Shown here in pieces: positions 1-6,033 of a stretch of 6,564 nucleotides of DNA. Position 1 is the stretch's first letter; every line of letters starts with the position of its first letter. Origin of the DNA: Dehalococcoidales bacterium (lineage in GTDB: Bacteria > Chloroflexota > Dehalococcoidia > Dehalococcoidales > UBA5627); assembly GCA_012719115.1 (NCBI GenBank), contig JAAYAZ010000168.1:1-6564 (forward strand), written 5' to 3'. Below the pieces are notes generated by a model. That model made no database searches. It had not been told where the DNA came from and was given only the letters and a program-made list of their open reading frames with translations. A program made the position numbers and the translations under genes.

Positions 1-626
1 ATTTCAGCGATAAGTTTTATGCCGGTTTTATCAAAATAACGCAGCCATTCAGCCCGGGAGTGGTAGTTTGAAACGGAACCTTCGGCAACATAGCCGTCAT
101 CGATAATAATATAGCCGGACGGTTTAATAGTCTTTTTCAGCTTATCAATAGTGACATCCGGTTCACCCAGCACATCTCCCACGGCACCAAGAATTACTAT
201 AGAATAGTTTTGTTCACACAATACTGCATGGTTGATATCATTGACGGCAAATTCGCACAAATCGGCTACGTTATATTCGATAGCTTTATTGCGAGCATAA
301 TCGATGAATTCGGAAAAAATGTCAATGCCCTTGACCTTGCATCCGAATTCGTTTGCCAGCAGGACGCTGACAGCCCCTTTGCCGCAGGCTAAGTCCAGTA
401 TCCTCATATTTTTCGATATCGATATGTGTTTTGAGATAAGTTTGATAATATCCCGCGGATTGGAGCCCAGTTCCCATAAATCCTGCAACAGGTAGGGCAG
501 ATAGGGAATCATTTCTGGCATTTCCGCTGTTAAAGAGGTTGCCAGCTTTTGCTCAACTTCCGTTGAAAGCAGGGCTTTATCTATCCTGCTGTTATCATTT
601 GCCGGTAAGTAGTTTGTGTCAGACAT
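1..626 (-). CDS. class I SAM-dependent methyltransferase (C-terminus cut by window edge)
   Basis: The reading frame stays open from the ATG at 626 to the left edge, giving 208 residues without a stop. The class I methyltransferase fold is clear. SAM-binding motif I is LDLACGKG at residues 77-84. An acidic residue follows strand 2 (GID, D102), VND lies at 128-130, and a strand-4 segment YSIVILGAVGDVLG runs from 141. The usual KPSGYIIIDDG strand-5 segment lies at about 168-178. Residues 1-70 are a helical N-terminal cap with no motif I recognise. The start is supported by GGTGAT five bases upstream and an additional AAGGA further upstream. The gene is last visible in the UPF0237-UPF0210-YkgJ run, 43 bases after the YkgJ stop. 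The substrate cannot be deduced: the fold serves small molecules, proteins and RNA alike. The family call is firm; a role related to the neighbours is only inferred from position. Confidence 0.85.
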   Translation of the reverse strand, partial: MSDTNYLPANDNSRIDKALLSTEVEQKLATSLTAEMPEMIPYLPYLLQDLWELGSNPRDIIKLISKHISISKNMRILDLACGKGAVSVLLANEFGCKVKGIDIFSEFIDYARNKAIEYNVADLCEFAVNDINHAVLCEQNYSIVILGAVGDVLGEPDVTIDKLKKTIKPSGYIIIDDGYVAEGSVSNYHSRAEWLRYFDKTGIKLIAE

Positions 627-669
627 TTAACATCACCGTTCCTTGTGGACAGTTAATATCTGAGCTAAA

Positions 670-1071
670 TTATTCCTTGACGGTTCTTTTCCCGTAGCCC
701 ATTTTGTTTGCTTTATCAGTCCAGCCGCAGTCGGTTTTGAAGGGGACGCCTTTTTTACCGGCTCCGTATGCCCATTCACAGCGGTACTCGCGGCATACCT
801 TCGGTTTGGTATCCTGGATGGTGCAGATATACTTTTCATCACCGATTTTCTTTGCAAACGGGCAGTGGGTTATTTCCTCACCGTCCTGAGGTTCTTTCCA
901 CAGGTCACCGTAGCCATGAACCGGTGGAACCGTGGCATAGCGCAGGATATCTTGGCGTCCCTGTTGTACCCATCTTTTATAATCTGATAGTTTGGTTATC
1001 ATTACAGTCGGCGCGCTGCAGCACTTGCCGCACATAGAACATTTTGGTCTCTTTCGGAGTTTTCCGCTCAT
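670..1071 (-). CDS. YkgJ-family cysteine-cluster protein
   Basis: A 133-residue soluble protein with nine cysteines arranged as in the YkgJ/UPF0153 (CxxCxxCC) family. An N-terminal C-x2-C-x2-CC cluster uses C11, C14, C17 and C18. HCPF follows with C70, then C83, and KVCREYRCEW with C93 and C98; C115 is extra. These cysteines are thought to bind a metal, zinc or an iron-sulfur cluster, but the biochemical role of the family is not established. The C-terminus is basic (KKGVPFK, KRTVKE). The gene starts 7 bases after the UPF0210 stop. Its AGGA ribosome-binding site lies inside the last codons of that gene, about 13 bases from the ATG and so rather far, which suggests translational coupling. The 43-base gap to the methyltransferase places it in the same transcript. 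The family assignment is strong, the function unknown. Confidence 0.85.
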   Translation of the reverse strand: MSGKLRKRPKCSMCGKCCSAPTVMITKLSDYKRWVQQGRQDILRYATVPPVHGYGDLWKEPQDGEEITHCPFAKKIGDEKYICTIQDTKPKVCREYRCEWAYGAGKKGVPFKTDCGWTDKANKMGYGKRTVKE

Positions 1072-1078
1072 AGATGTT

Positions 1079-2437
1079 TTAATTCCTCAGGCTGTGGATA
1101 GGAGCGGGTATACGACCGCCTCTGGCAATGAATGCCTTGCTGGAGAATTTGTTGACTGCCATAATCGGGCTGCTGCCTAAAAGGCCGCCGAACTGAACAA
1201 AGTCACCCACTTTTTTACCGGGTACGGGGATAATTCTTACGGCCGTCGTCTTGTTGTTTATCATACCTATGGCTGCCTCATCTGCAATTATGGCAGCTAT
1301 CGTATAATCCGGGGTATCTCCGGGTATGGCAATCATATCCAGTCCGACGGAGCAAACACAGGTCATTGCCTCAAGTTTTTCCAGGCTGAGAGCACCTGCT
1401 TTAACGGCTTCAACCATTCCGGCATCCTCGCTGACAGGTATAAATGCGCCCGAAAGCCCGCCTACCTGCGAACTTGCCATCGTGCCGCCCTTTTTAACAG
1501 CATCGTTTAGCATAGCTAAGGCGGCAGTAGTGCCGGGCGCGCCGCATCTTTCTAAACCCATATCTTCAATTATATTGGCGATGCTGTCTCCGATAGCCGG
1601 AGTCGGCGCCAGTGAAAGGTCTACGATGCCGAAGGTTACTCCCAAACGTCTTGATGCCTCGTTGGCAACCAGCTGCCCCACGCGGGTAATTTTGAAAGCG
1701 GTTTTTTTAATCGTTTCTGCAACCTCTGTAAAATCGGCATCTTTCGAGATCTTTTTCAGGGCATTATGCATTACACCCGGACCGCTGACACCTACATTGA
1801 TAACGCATTCCGGTTCGCCGATTCCGTGAAAGGCTCCTGCCATGAAGGGGTTATCCTCCGGTGCGTTGCAAAAAACGACCAGCTTGGCACATGCTATACC
1901 GTCTTCTTTTGCTGTAAGTTCCGCCGATTTTTTAATGACCTGACCCATCTGAGCGACGGCATACATGTTGATGCCTGCTTTTGTGGTAGCTATGTTTACC
2001 GAAGCGCAAACTCTTTCGGTTTCCGATAAGGCTTCGGGTATGGAATCTACGAATCTTCTGTCTCCGTCGGTATAGCCTTTATGTACCAGCGCAGTGTAAC
2101 CGCCGATAAAATCGACGCCGGTGGTTTCCGTGGCTCTGTCCATTGCTCTGGCAATCTTTACGTAATCACCGTTTGCGGCTTCCCCGATAATGGAAATGGG
2201 TGTTACCGAGATGCGCTTATTGGTGATGGGTATTCCGTATTCTTTCTCGATATCCTCGCCGGTTTTTACAAGTTTCTCTGCTTTTCTCGTTATCTTGTCA
2301 TAAATGCGTTTGGCCAGTTCATCCATATCGTTATGAGCACAATCCCTTAAGGATATCCCCATAGTTATGGTTCTGATATCCAGGCTCTCACTGGATATCA
2401 TTTTTATGGTTTCTAAAATCTCATAGGTATTTATCAT
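1079..2437 (-). CDS. UPF0210 (DUF711, 'PFL family') protein
   Basis: A 452-residue protein of family UPF0210, the usual full length, with no signal peptide or membrane segment. Recognisable features are the N-terminal [15 protein letters not shown] segment (residues 23-37, including C33), the [12 protein letters not shown] stretch near 76-87, [16 protein letters not shown], the [15 protein letters not shown] loop and [16 protein letters not shown] near the C-terminal third. The family is often labelled 'PFL' for a distant fold resemblance to pyruvate formate-lyase. I see no glycyl-radical motif, so formate-lyase activity should not be assumed. The protein is probably cytosolic. It lies 47 bases downstream of the UPF0237 ACT-domain gene, the conserved pairing known in many anaerobes and streptococci, which implies a joint function, perhaps ligand-regulated. 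The start is fixed by a GGGGAG ribosome-binding site 8 bases upstream of the ATG. The identity is secure, the molecular role unknown. Confidence 0.93.
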   Translation of the reverse strand: MINTYEILETIKMISSESLDIRTITMGISLRDCAHNDMDELAKRIYDKITRKAEKLVKTGEDIEKEYGIPITNKRISVTPISIIGEAANGDYVKIARAMDRATETTGVDFIGGYTALVHKGYTDGDRRFVDSIPEALSETERVCASVNIATTKAGINMYAVAQMGQVIKKSAELTAKEDGIACAKLVVFCNAPEDNPFMAGAFHGIGEPECVINVGVSGPGVMHNALKKISKDADFTEVAETIKKTAFKITRVGQLVANEASRRLGVTFGIVDLSLAPTPAIGDSIANIIEDMGLERCGAPGTTAALAMLNDAVKKGGTMASSQVGGLSGAFIPVSEDAGMVEAVKAGALSLEKLEAMTCVCSVGLDMIAIPGDTPDYTIAAIIADEAAIGMINNKTTAVRIIPVPGKKVGDFVQFGGLLGSSPIMAVNKFSSKAFIARGGRIPAPIHSLRN

Positions 2438-2484
2438 TATTCTTCTCCCCGAAGACCTATCATACAGCCAGTCGGTAGCAGTTA

Positions 2485-2754
2485 TTATATTTTATGCATG
2501 GCGTTGAAAATATCTTCGCGCTGGATTCTGATTGAAAGCCCCATTTCTTCTCCCTTGTCGTCAAGCTTTTTCGCCAACTGGTCAAAGGTAAGATTAGGGT
2601 TGGAAAGGTCTACCAGCATTATCATTGTAAAGATGTCCTGCAGTGTAGTCTGGGTTATATCCAGTATGTTGATATTGGCTTCCACAAGTATGTTACTGAC
2701 GGCGGCGATAATGCCGACCCGGTCTTTTCCGATTACTGTAATAATACCGCGCAT
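2485..2754 (-). CDS. ACT-domain protein, UPF0237 family
   Basis: An 89-residue protein that is essentially one ACT domain followed by a C-terminal extension. The opening [19 protein letters not shown] contains the first strand and the ligand-loop signature GKDRVG (residues 9-14). The helix [12 protein letters not shown] and second strand follow, then [12 protein letters not shown] domains bind amino acids or similar small ligands and usually control an enzyme; UPF0237 members resemble the GcvR-type regulators. The frame stays open 22 codons further upstream, but the start at 2754 is preferred. It gives the normal family length, begins at strand 1, and has a GGGAGAAAG ribosome-binding site just before it. 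It is first in the run with UPF0210 (47-base gap), its usual genomic partner, so it is probably that protein's sensory subunit. This is inference from conserved pairing. Confidence 0.93.
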   Translation of the reverse strand: MRGIITVIGKDRVGIIAAVSNILVEANINILDITQTTLQDIFTMIMLVDLSNPNLTFDQLAKKLDDKGEEMGLSIRIQREDIFNAMHKI

Positions 2755-2772
2755 TTTTCTTTCTCCCTGAAT

Positions 2773-2790
2773 ATTATAGATACGATTATA
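2773..2790 (-). promoter_or_regulatory. candidate promoter -10 elements of the ACT/UPF0210 operon
   Basis: Reading leftward, two perfect TATAAT hexamers occur just before the UPF0237 start: one at 2790-2785 and one at 2778-2773. The upstream one would put the transcript start about 24 bases before the ATG. No good TTGACA-like -35 element lies 16-18 bases upstream of either, so only the -10 boxes are supported. Transcription could also read in from the DUF2157 gene, because no intrinsic terminator is visible between 2920 and 2791. Confidence 0.45.
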
Positions 2791-2920
2791 CACCAAACAG
2801 CCAGTATCCTGCGATGGCACTTGATGGCGGTACGTGCAATAACGCGTATGGTACTTCTACGAAAAAAGTGCTGTTGGGCATTTAAGTGATGGGTACTACC
2901 CGATTATGAAGAAATGTTTA

Positions 2921-3937
2921 TTATTCTTCCACGACCGGTTCGATCTTTTCATCGCTTTTACGGCGGAACAACCTTGCCCCGTATTTTTGGAAAAAGACAG
3001 CCAGTAGCACAATGCTGACGCCCATGATTCCAAGAATAAGAGGAAAGATGGCCGAGCCCTCGAAGATATCGAAAACCAGGTTGAATATGTATATATACAC
3101 GCCGATTACGGCAAAAACCATAAACATTATCTCGCGCAAAAAGAGGCTTATGCCTGCCATTATCAGGTACACCGCAAGGAACAATAACCCGAACAGTATG
3201 CTTTCACTGTCGAAAAAGAGAATTGTAGAGGTAATCAAAAACCAGACAAGCCCGTAGAGCTTAACCCAGAAGGCATAATTTTTCATTTTATAGATTGTCA
3301 TCCAGATACCGAACAGTATAAAGACTGCGCTTATGATAGCAGTGCTTTCGATAAAAAGAAACGATTCTCCCCAAATCATCTGTACTATATCAATTAAGGT
3401 CAGATGGGTAAATATGGCTGCCAACAAGGCGATTAGCGGGAAGCGCGTGTAGTATGTAACCGCAATTGCTCCGGCAAGGCTGACCAGTCCCATAACAAGA
3501 ACGGCGAATCTTGATTCGTAGAACGAGGCGCCCTCAGCCCAGAATCCGGTCAGGCTGGCTACAGTATAAACCAGAAGAGGCAGAATAGCTGTGGCAACGA
3601 ATAAAAGCAAGCCACCCGCCGTTTCGAATTTTTGAAAAAAGCGTAACCATAAACCCAGCCCACCTATAACGACGAGAGCAATTAAAGCTACCGCAAAGCG
3701 CGCCCACTGGGAAAAATCGTCCCAGCTCATCCCTATAAAAAGCGTAAAAGACAGCAATGCCAGAAACCCGCCAAAATAGTAAAGTACCGTAATCAGGTTC
3801 CAGCCGCTCTTTTTTTCAGCAGCCGGTTTAATTTCTATATTTTCCTGCTTAATGATGGTTTCAAGTTGTTGTTCCGATATAATTCCCTGTTTTTGCCATC
3901 TTTTAAGGTCTGAAACGTCAAAACTATTTTTACCCAT
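2921..3937 (-). CDS. DUF2157-type polytopic membrane protein
   Basis: A 338-residue membrane protein. Residues 1-45 are soluble and hydrophilic. They contain a helical segment (DVSDLKRWQKQGIISEQQLETII) typical of the N-terminus of DUF2157 proteins. About ten hydrophobic helices follow, at roughly 46-69, 78-100, 106-130, 143-162, 164-185, 196-214, 224-241, 246-265, 268-288 and 297-316. A charged tail (FRRKSDEKIEPVVEE) closes the protein. It should sit in the cytoplasmic membrane; the family has no established activity. I see no catalytic motif or transporter signature. An AGAAAGGAAA ribosome-binding site precedes the ATG at 3937. It is on the same strand as the ACT operon but 166 bases away and has its own promoter, so it is probably a separate unit. 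The family call rests on architecture and the N-terminal segment. Confidence 0.8.
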   Translation of the reverse strand: MGKNSFDVSDLKRWQKQGIISEQQLETIIKQENIEIKPAAEKKSGWNLITVLYYFGGFLALLSFTLFIGMSWDDFSQWARFAVALIALVVIGGLGLWLRFFQKFETAGGLLLFVATAILPLLVYTVASLTGFWAEGASFYESRFAVLVMGLVSLAGAIAVTYYTRFPLIALLAAIFTHLTLIDIVQMIWGESFLFIESTAIISAVFILFGIWMTIYKMKNYAFWVKLYGLVWFLITSTILFFDSESILFGLLFLAVYLIMAGISLFLREIMFMVFAVIGVYIYIFNLVFDIFEGSAIFPLILGIMGVSIVLLAVFFQKYGARLFRRKSDEKIEPVVEE

Positions 3938-3966
3938 TATCTGTTTCCTTTCTATAGGTTAGGGTA

Positions 3967-3995
3967 ATTATGGCATCTGTCATGGTTAAAATCAA
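3967..3995 (-). promoter_or_regulatory. promoter of the DUF2157 gene
   Basis: On the minus strand TTGATT (3995-3990) and CATAAT (3972-3967) are separated by exactly 17 bases, a sigma-70-type arrangement. The transcript start would fall near 3960, about 23 bases before the ATG at 3937 and upstream of the AAAGGAAA ribosome-binding site. Confidence 0.6.
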
Positions 3996-4117
3996 TAAAC
4001 TATTATCGGCAAGTGAATATTCATTAAGAATTATTTATTTAAAATACTGTTGTTGCAATGAAATATAAAAAATAATAAAAAAATGTTAAAAAAAAATAAT
4101 GTAAATAATTAAAAATG

Positions 4118-4126
4118 TGTTATAAT
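4118..4126 (+). promoter_or_regulatory. extended -10 promoter of the response-regulator gene
   Basis: TGTTATAAT fits the extended -10 consensus TGnTATAAT exactly. No clear -35 hexamer is present, which an extended -10 promoter does not need, and the A-rich tract upstream could help polymerase binding. The transcript would start near 4133, leaving a leader of about 130 bases before the ATG at 4266. Confidence 0.6.
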
Positions 4127-4140
4127 CATATAGTTATAAA

Positions 4141-4173
4141 GGTAACAATATAGTAACATAATGGTAATGATTA
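4141..4173 (+). promoter_or_regulatory. triple 11-bp-phased direct repeat, candidate response-regulator binding site
   Basis: GTAACA at 4142-4147, GTAACA at 4153-4158 and the variant GTAATG at 4164-4169 are spaced exactly 11 bases apart. OmpR/PhoB-type regulators characteristically bind tandem half-sites repeated every 10-11 bp, on one face of the helix. The array lies just downstream of the extended -10 promoter, so binding there could repress it. It also ends about ten bases before a weak TATGTT (4179-4184), the geometry of PhoB-type activation. Autoregulation by the adjacent gene is inference. Confidence 0.45.
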
Positions 4174-4265
4174 TTAATTATGTTTTGCAATGATTGATTC
4201 AGTGCACGGTTTTAATGCGGCAGTTGCCATCTTTGCAGACAAACGGAGAAGAAAGGAGGTATGAA

Positions 4266-5039
4266 ATGGCAGAAGTGTTTCACCCTGATTTATCACTGTC
4301 TGACTGCAAGGTAGATATGTATAAAGATGTGATTGACTATGCAGAATGGGGGGCGCATATGAAAATACTGATTATTGAAGACGATGAGAATACGGTTGAT
4401 TTTATAAAAAACGTATTCGACGTCGGTTGGCCAGAAGCGGAATTCGTATTTGCACATAATGGAAAAGATGGTATAGGTTTGGTAGAGGACGAAAAACCGG
4501 ATATAGTACTGCTGGATCTGGGGTTACCGGATATGAGCGGGTTTGAAGTTTTAAAGCAAATTCGGCATAACACCGAAATGACAATCGTATTGATGACAGT
4601 CAGAGATGATGAATCGGAAATCGTTCATGGCTTAACCCTCGGCGCCGATGAGTATATAATTAAGCCGTTCAGGCAGTTGGAGCTTTTAGCTCGCATCAGG
4701 GCTTTAACAAGAAGAAAATTGTCGGCACTGGAAGACTTGTCGATTAGTTACGGTCCATTGAAATTCGGAAAATCTATCCGTCAAATGATTTATAACGGAC
4801 GGGAAATAGATGTTACCCTCACCGAAGGGCGCATTCTTCATAAACTGATGGAAAGCAGGGGGGAAGTTGTTACATCGGATGAAATTGCAAGATTGATATG
4901 GGGAGAGCGTTTCTATAGCTCCATCAATGTTAAATCTTATATTCACCGCATTAGACAAAAGATGGAGGAGGACCCTGCCAATCCTACACTGATTATCGGC
5001 GAGCCTGGGGTGGGTTATTATATAAACCTGAAGGATTGA
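4266..5039 (+). CDS. OmpR/PhoB-family response regulator (orphan)
   Basis: A 257-residue two-component response regulator. The receiver domain spans about 32-150, with acidic residues EDD at 38-40, phospho-acceptor D84 in VLLDLGLPD, T111 in VLMTV and K133-P134 in YIIKPF, so the phosphorylation site is intact. A winged-helix trans_reg_C domain spans about 159-257 and ends with the typical SYIHRIRQKM and GVGYYI segments. It should be a DNA-binding regulator switched by aspartate phosphorylation. No histidine kinase is next to it. The start at 4266 is chosen for the near-perfect AAAGGAGGT site (4252-4260) five bases upstream. It gives a 31-residue extension before MKILIIEDDE, where most relatives begin. 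A second ATG at 4359, preceded by GGGGGG, would give the canonical 226 residues, so both forms are possible. The family call is very strong, the start less certain. Confidence 0.93.
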   Translation: MAEVFHPDLSLSDCKVDMYKDVIDYAEWGAHMKILIIEDDENTVDFIKNVFDVGWPEAEFVFAHNGKDGIGLVEDEKPDIVLLDLGLPDMSGFEVLKQIRHNTEMTIVLMTVRDDESEIVHGLTLGADEYIIKPFRQLELLARIRALTRRKLSALEDLSISYGPLKFGKSIRQMIYNGREIDVTLTEGRILHKLMESRGEVVTSDEIARLIWGERFYSSINVKSYIHRIRQKMEEDPANPTLIIGEPGVGYYINLKD

Positions 5040-5185
5040 TACGGCTTGAAGGTCTGTTTTGTTTAATCTTTTAGAACAGCCTTTAAGTGTTATTATAGAT
5101 TAATGCATACAAAAGGGTACTGAGTTCAGGATATTGCCTGTGAAAAAACTGATTACACCTTGAGGCTTGTTCGTTTGATAATTTG

Positions 5186-5219
5186 AAAGCCGGGTTTTTT
5201 AACTCGGCTTTGTTTTTTT
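5186..5219 (+). terminator. Rho-independent terminator
   Basis: Arms AAAGCCGGGT (5186-5195) and ACTCGGCTTT (5202-5211) form a 10-bp stem with a single G-T pair and a six-base loop. A G and seven Ts follow (5213-5219). It terminates plus-strand transcription and so closes the response-regulator unit, about 150 bases after its stop. The reverse direction lacks a good T-run. Confidence 0.88.
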
Positions 5220-5301
5220 ATATGCTTGTCGGTATGTTGGCTTGCTTTAACTTGTATTATATTTTCTAATGGTGTTGTAGTAGAATAATCAAAAAGCAAG
5301 A

Positions 5302-5327
5302 AATTATTTGATTTATGATAAATAATT
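5302..5327. repeat. inverted repeat upstream of the MarR promoter
   Basis: AATTATTT (5302-5309) and AAATAATT (5320-5327) are perfect 8-bp inverted arms around a 10-base spacer. The repeat ends about 23 bases before the candidate -10 of the MarR gene, overlapping or abutting where polymerase would bind. MarR dimers bind inverted repeats, so it is a candidate operator. The sequence is entirely AT-rich in the arms, so chance is possible. Confidence 0.4.
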
Positions 5328-5347
5328 ACTAATGTATGGGCAATGTA

Positions 5348-5367
5348 TTGTATAATCATATATGCAA
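5348..5367 (+). promoter_or_regulatory. MarR gene -10 element inside an imperfect palindrome (candidate operator)
   Basis: TATAAT at 5351-5356 is a perfect -10 hexamer about 47 bases before the MarR ATG; no convincing -35 is seen. It is embedded in a 20-base imperfect inverted repeat with outer arms TTGTATA and TATGCAA (six of seven positions paired). The 20-base length suits a MarR dimer. The MarR protein bound here would block polymerase, the usual mode of autorepression in this family. The promoter is moderately supported; the operator role is inference. Confidence 0.5.
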
Positions 5368-5402
5368 CAATAGTTTATATAGCGTTTACCGAGGAGGATA
5401 AA

Positions 5403-5876
5403 ATGAATAGCAAGTCACAAAAGTTTAGTACCCATCAGTTACTGGTTTTGCTGTTCCAGACCAGGGATTTACTGCTCAATTTGAAGCGAAAAGAACTCAG
5501 AAAATTCGGACTTACCTTTGAAGAGGCCACCATATTGCTTTATATTAAACGGCTTAAGGATAAGACCACTCCGGTGGAATTATCCCGCCAACTGCTTCGT
5601 AAACACCATTCGGTTACCGGTTTGTTACTCAGGATGGAGAAAAAGGGACTGATTGTCAGAAACAAAGACCTCAGGAGAAAAAATATGATACGCGTATCCA
5701 TGACTGAGAAGGGCGAAGAACTGTATAAGAAAGTTTATAAAGAAGACAGCCTGGAAAGAATGGTGGATTCGCTTACCGAGGAACAGAAGCAAAGCTTGTG
5801 GCAACATTTGAATATTCTGCGTGATAAATCACTGGAAGGTTTAAAAATAGAGCAAAAACCACCGCTTCCCGAGTAG
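5403..5876 (+). CDS. MarR-family transcriptional regulator
   Basis: A 157-residue winged-helix regulator of the MarR family, normal in length. The N-terminal dimerisation helix (about 8-36) leads into the DNA-binding domain at about 38-100. The recognition-helix region is KHHSVTGLLLRMEKKGLI (68-85), followed by the wing NKDLRRKNMIRVSMTEKG (87-104), which matches the family pattern of a basic wing ending in TxKG. The C-terminal helices (LTEEQKQSLWQHLNILRDKSL) complete the dimer interface. The start is set by a GAGGAGG ribosome-binding site seven bases upstream; the frame is open 20 codons further but has no such site there. Such proteins usually repress efflux, stress or catabolic genes and are released by small ligands or oxidation. 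No target gene is adjacent and there are no cysteines, so cysteine-based redox sensing is unlikely. The ligand is unknown. Confidence 0.93.
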   Translation: MNSKSQKFSTHQLLVLLFQTRDLLLNLKRKELRKFGLTFEEATILLYIKRLKDKTTPVELSRQLLRKHHSVTGLLLRMEKKGLIVRNKDLRRKNMIRVSMTEKGEELYKKVYKEDSLERMVDSLTEEQKQSLWQHLNILRDKSLEGLKIEQKPPLPE

Positions 5877-5918
5877 AAACGGCGCACGCAGCTTATGTTG
5901 TCGCGTAGATGTCACTTC

Positions 5919-5948
5919 TTTACAAAATTGTATTCGATAACCTAAAAT
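5919..5948 (+). promoter_or_regulatory. promoter of tRNA-Val
   Basis: TTTACA (5919-5924) and TAAAAT (5943-5948) are 18 bases apart. Transcription would begin near 5955, only a few bases before the mature tRNA 5' end at 5958. This supports expression of the tRNA independent of the MarR gene. Confidence 0.65.
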
Positions 5949-5957
5949 GTGAGGTCG

Positions 5958-6033
5958 GGGCGATTAGCTCAGTGGTTAGAGCGCTTGCTTCACACGCAAG
6001 AGGTCATTGGTTCAAATCCAATATCGCCCACCA
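5958..6033 (+). tRNA. tRNA-Val (anticodon CAC)
   Basis: A complete 76-base cloverleaf. The acceptor stem GGGCGAT (5958-5964) pairs with ATCGCCC (6023-6029). The D stem GCTC/GAGC is at 5967-5970 and 5979-5982. The anticodon stem CTTGC/GCAAG (5984-5988, 5996-6000) encloses loop TTCACAC with anticodon CAC at 5991-5993, which reads the valine codon GUG. The T stem ATTGG/CCAAT (6006-6010, 6018-6022) carries loop TTCAAAT. The discriminator base is A6030 and the CCA end (6031-6033) is encoded. All stems are fully paired and there is no intron. Confidence 0.97.

Larger units (their letters stand above)
3938..4265. other. divergent AT-rich promoter region between DUF2157 and response-regulator genes
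   Basis: This 328-base region contains no credible gene. Its left part carries the minus-strand DUF2157 promoter. Bases about 4020-4120 are extremely AT-rich with A-runs, as expected for an UP-element-like or bent tract upstream of the plus-strand promoter at 4118-4126. Bases 4141-4173 hold a phased triple direct repeat. The near-identical strings TTGCAATGA at 4053-4061 and 4185-4193 flank the AT-rich part. The frame of the response regulator is open from an ATG at 4194, but that ATG has no ribosome-binding site and was not chosen as start. Confidence 0.7.
5040..5402. other. intergenic region between response regulator and MarR genes
   Basis: This 363-base stretch has no credible gene. Just after the response-regulator stop is an imperfect hairpin (arms 5049-5058 and 5075-5084, one mismatch and one G-T pair) without a T-run. 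A strong terminator follows at 5186-5219. From 5220 the sequence is AT-rich and holds the MarR promoter and two inverted repeats. An 8-base inverted pair CTTGCTTT (5241-5248) and AAAGCAAG (5293-5300) is also present, with no assigned role. Open frames here on either strand lack ribosome-binding sites or protein-like composition. Confidence 0.7.

Noticed and set aside
633..857. 74-residue minus-strand frame opposite frame of the YkgJ gene
   Set aside because: It lies within the YkgJ gene in another frame, has no family resemblance, and is explained as a shadow of that gene.
1326..1829. 167-residue plus-strand frame inside UPF0210
   Set aside because: It is antisense to a gene with clear family identity; its serine/proline/alanine-rich composition is what an opposite-strand shadow gives, and there is no ribosome-binding site.
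2891..2901. GGGTA-C-TACCC palindrome after the DUF2157 stop, considered as a terminator
   Set aside because: The arms leave a one-base loop and no T-run follows in either direction, so it cannot be an intrinsic terminator; at most it is a short binding site.
4194..4265. Earlier in-frame ATG for the response regulator
   Set aside because: There is no ribosome-binding site before 4194, and the near-perfect AAAGGAGGT immediately precedes the ATG at 4266.
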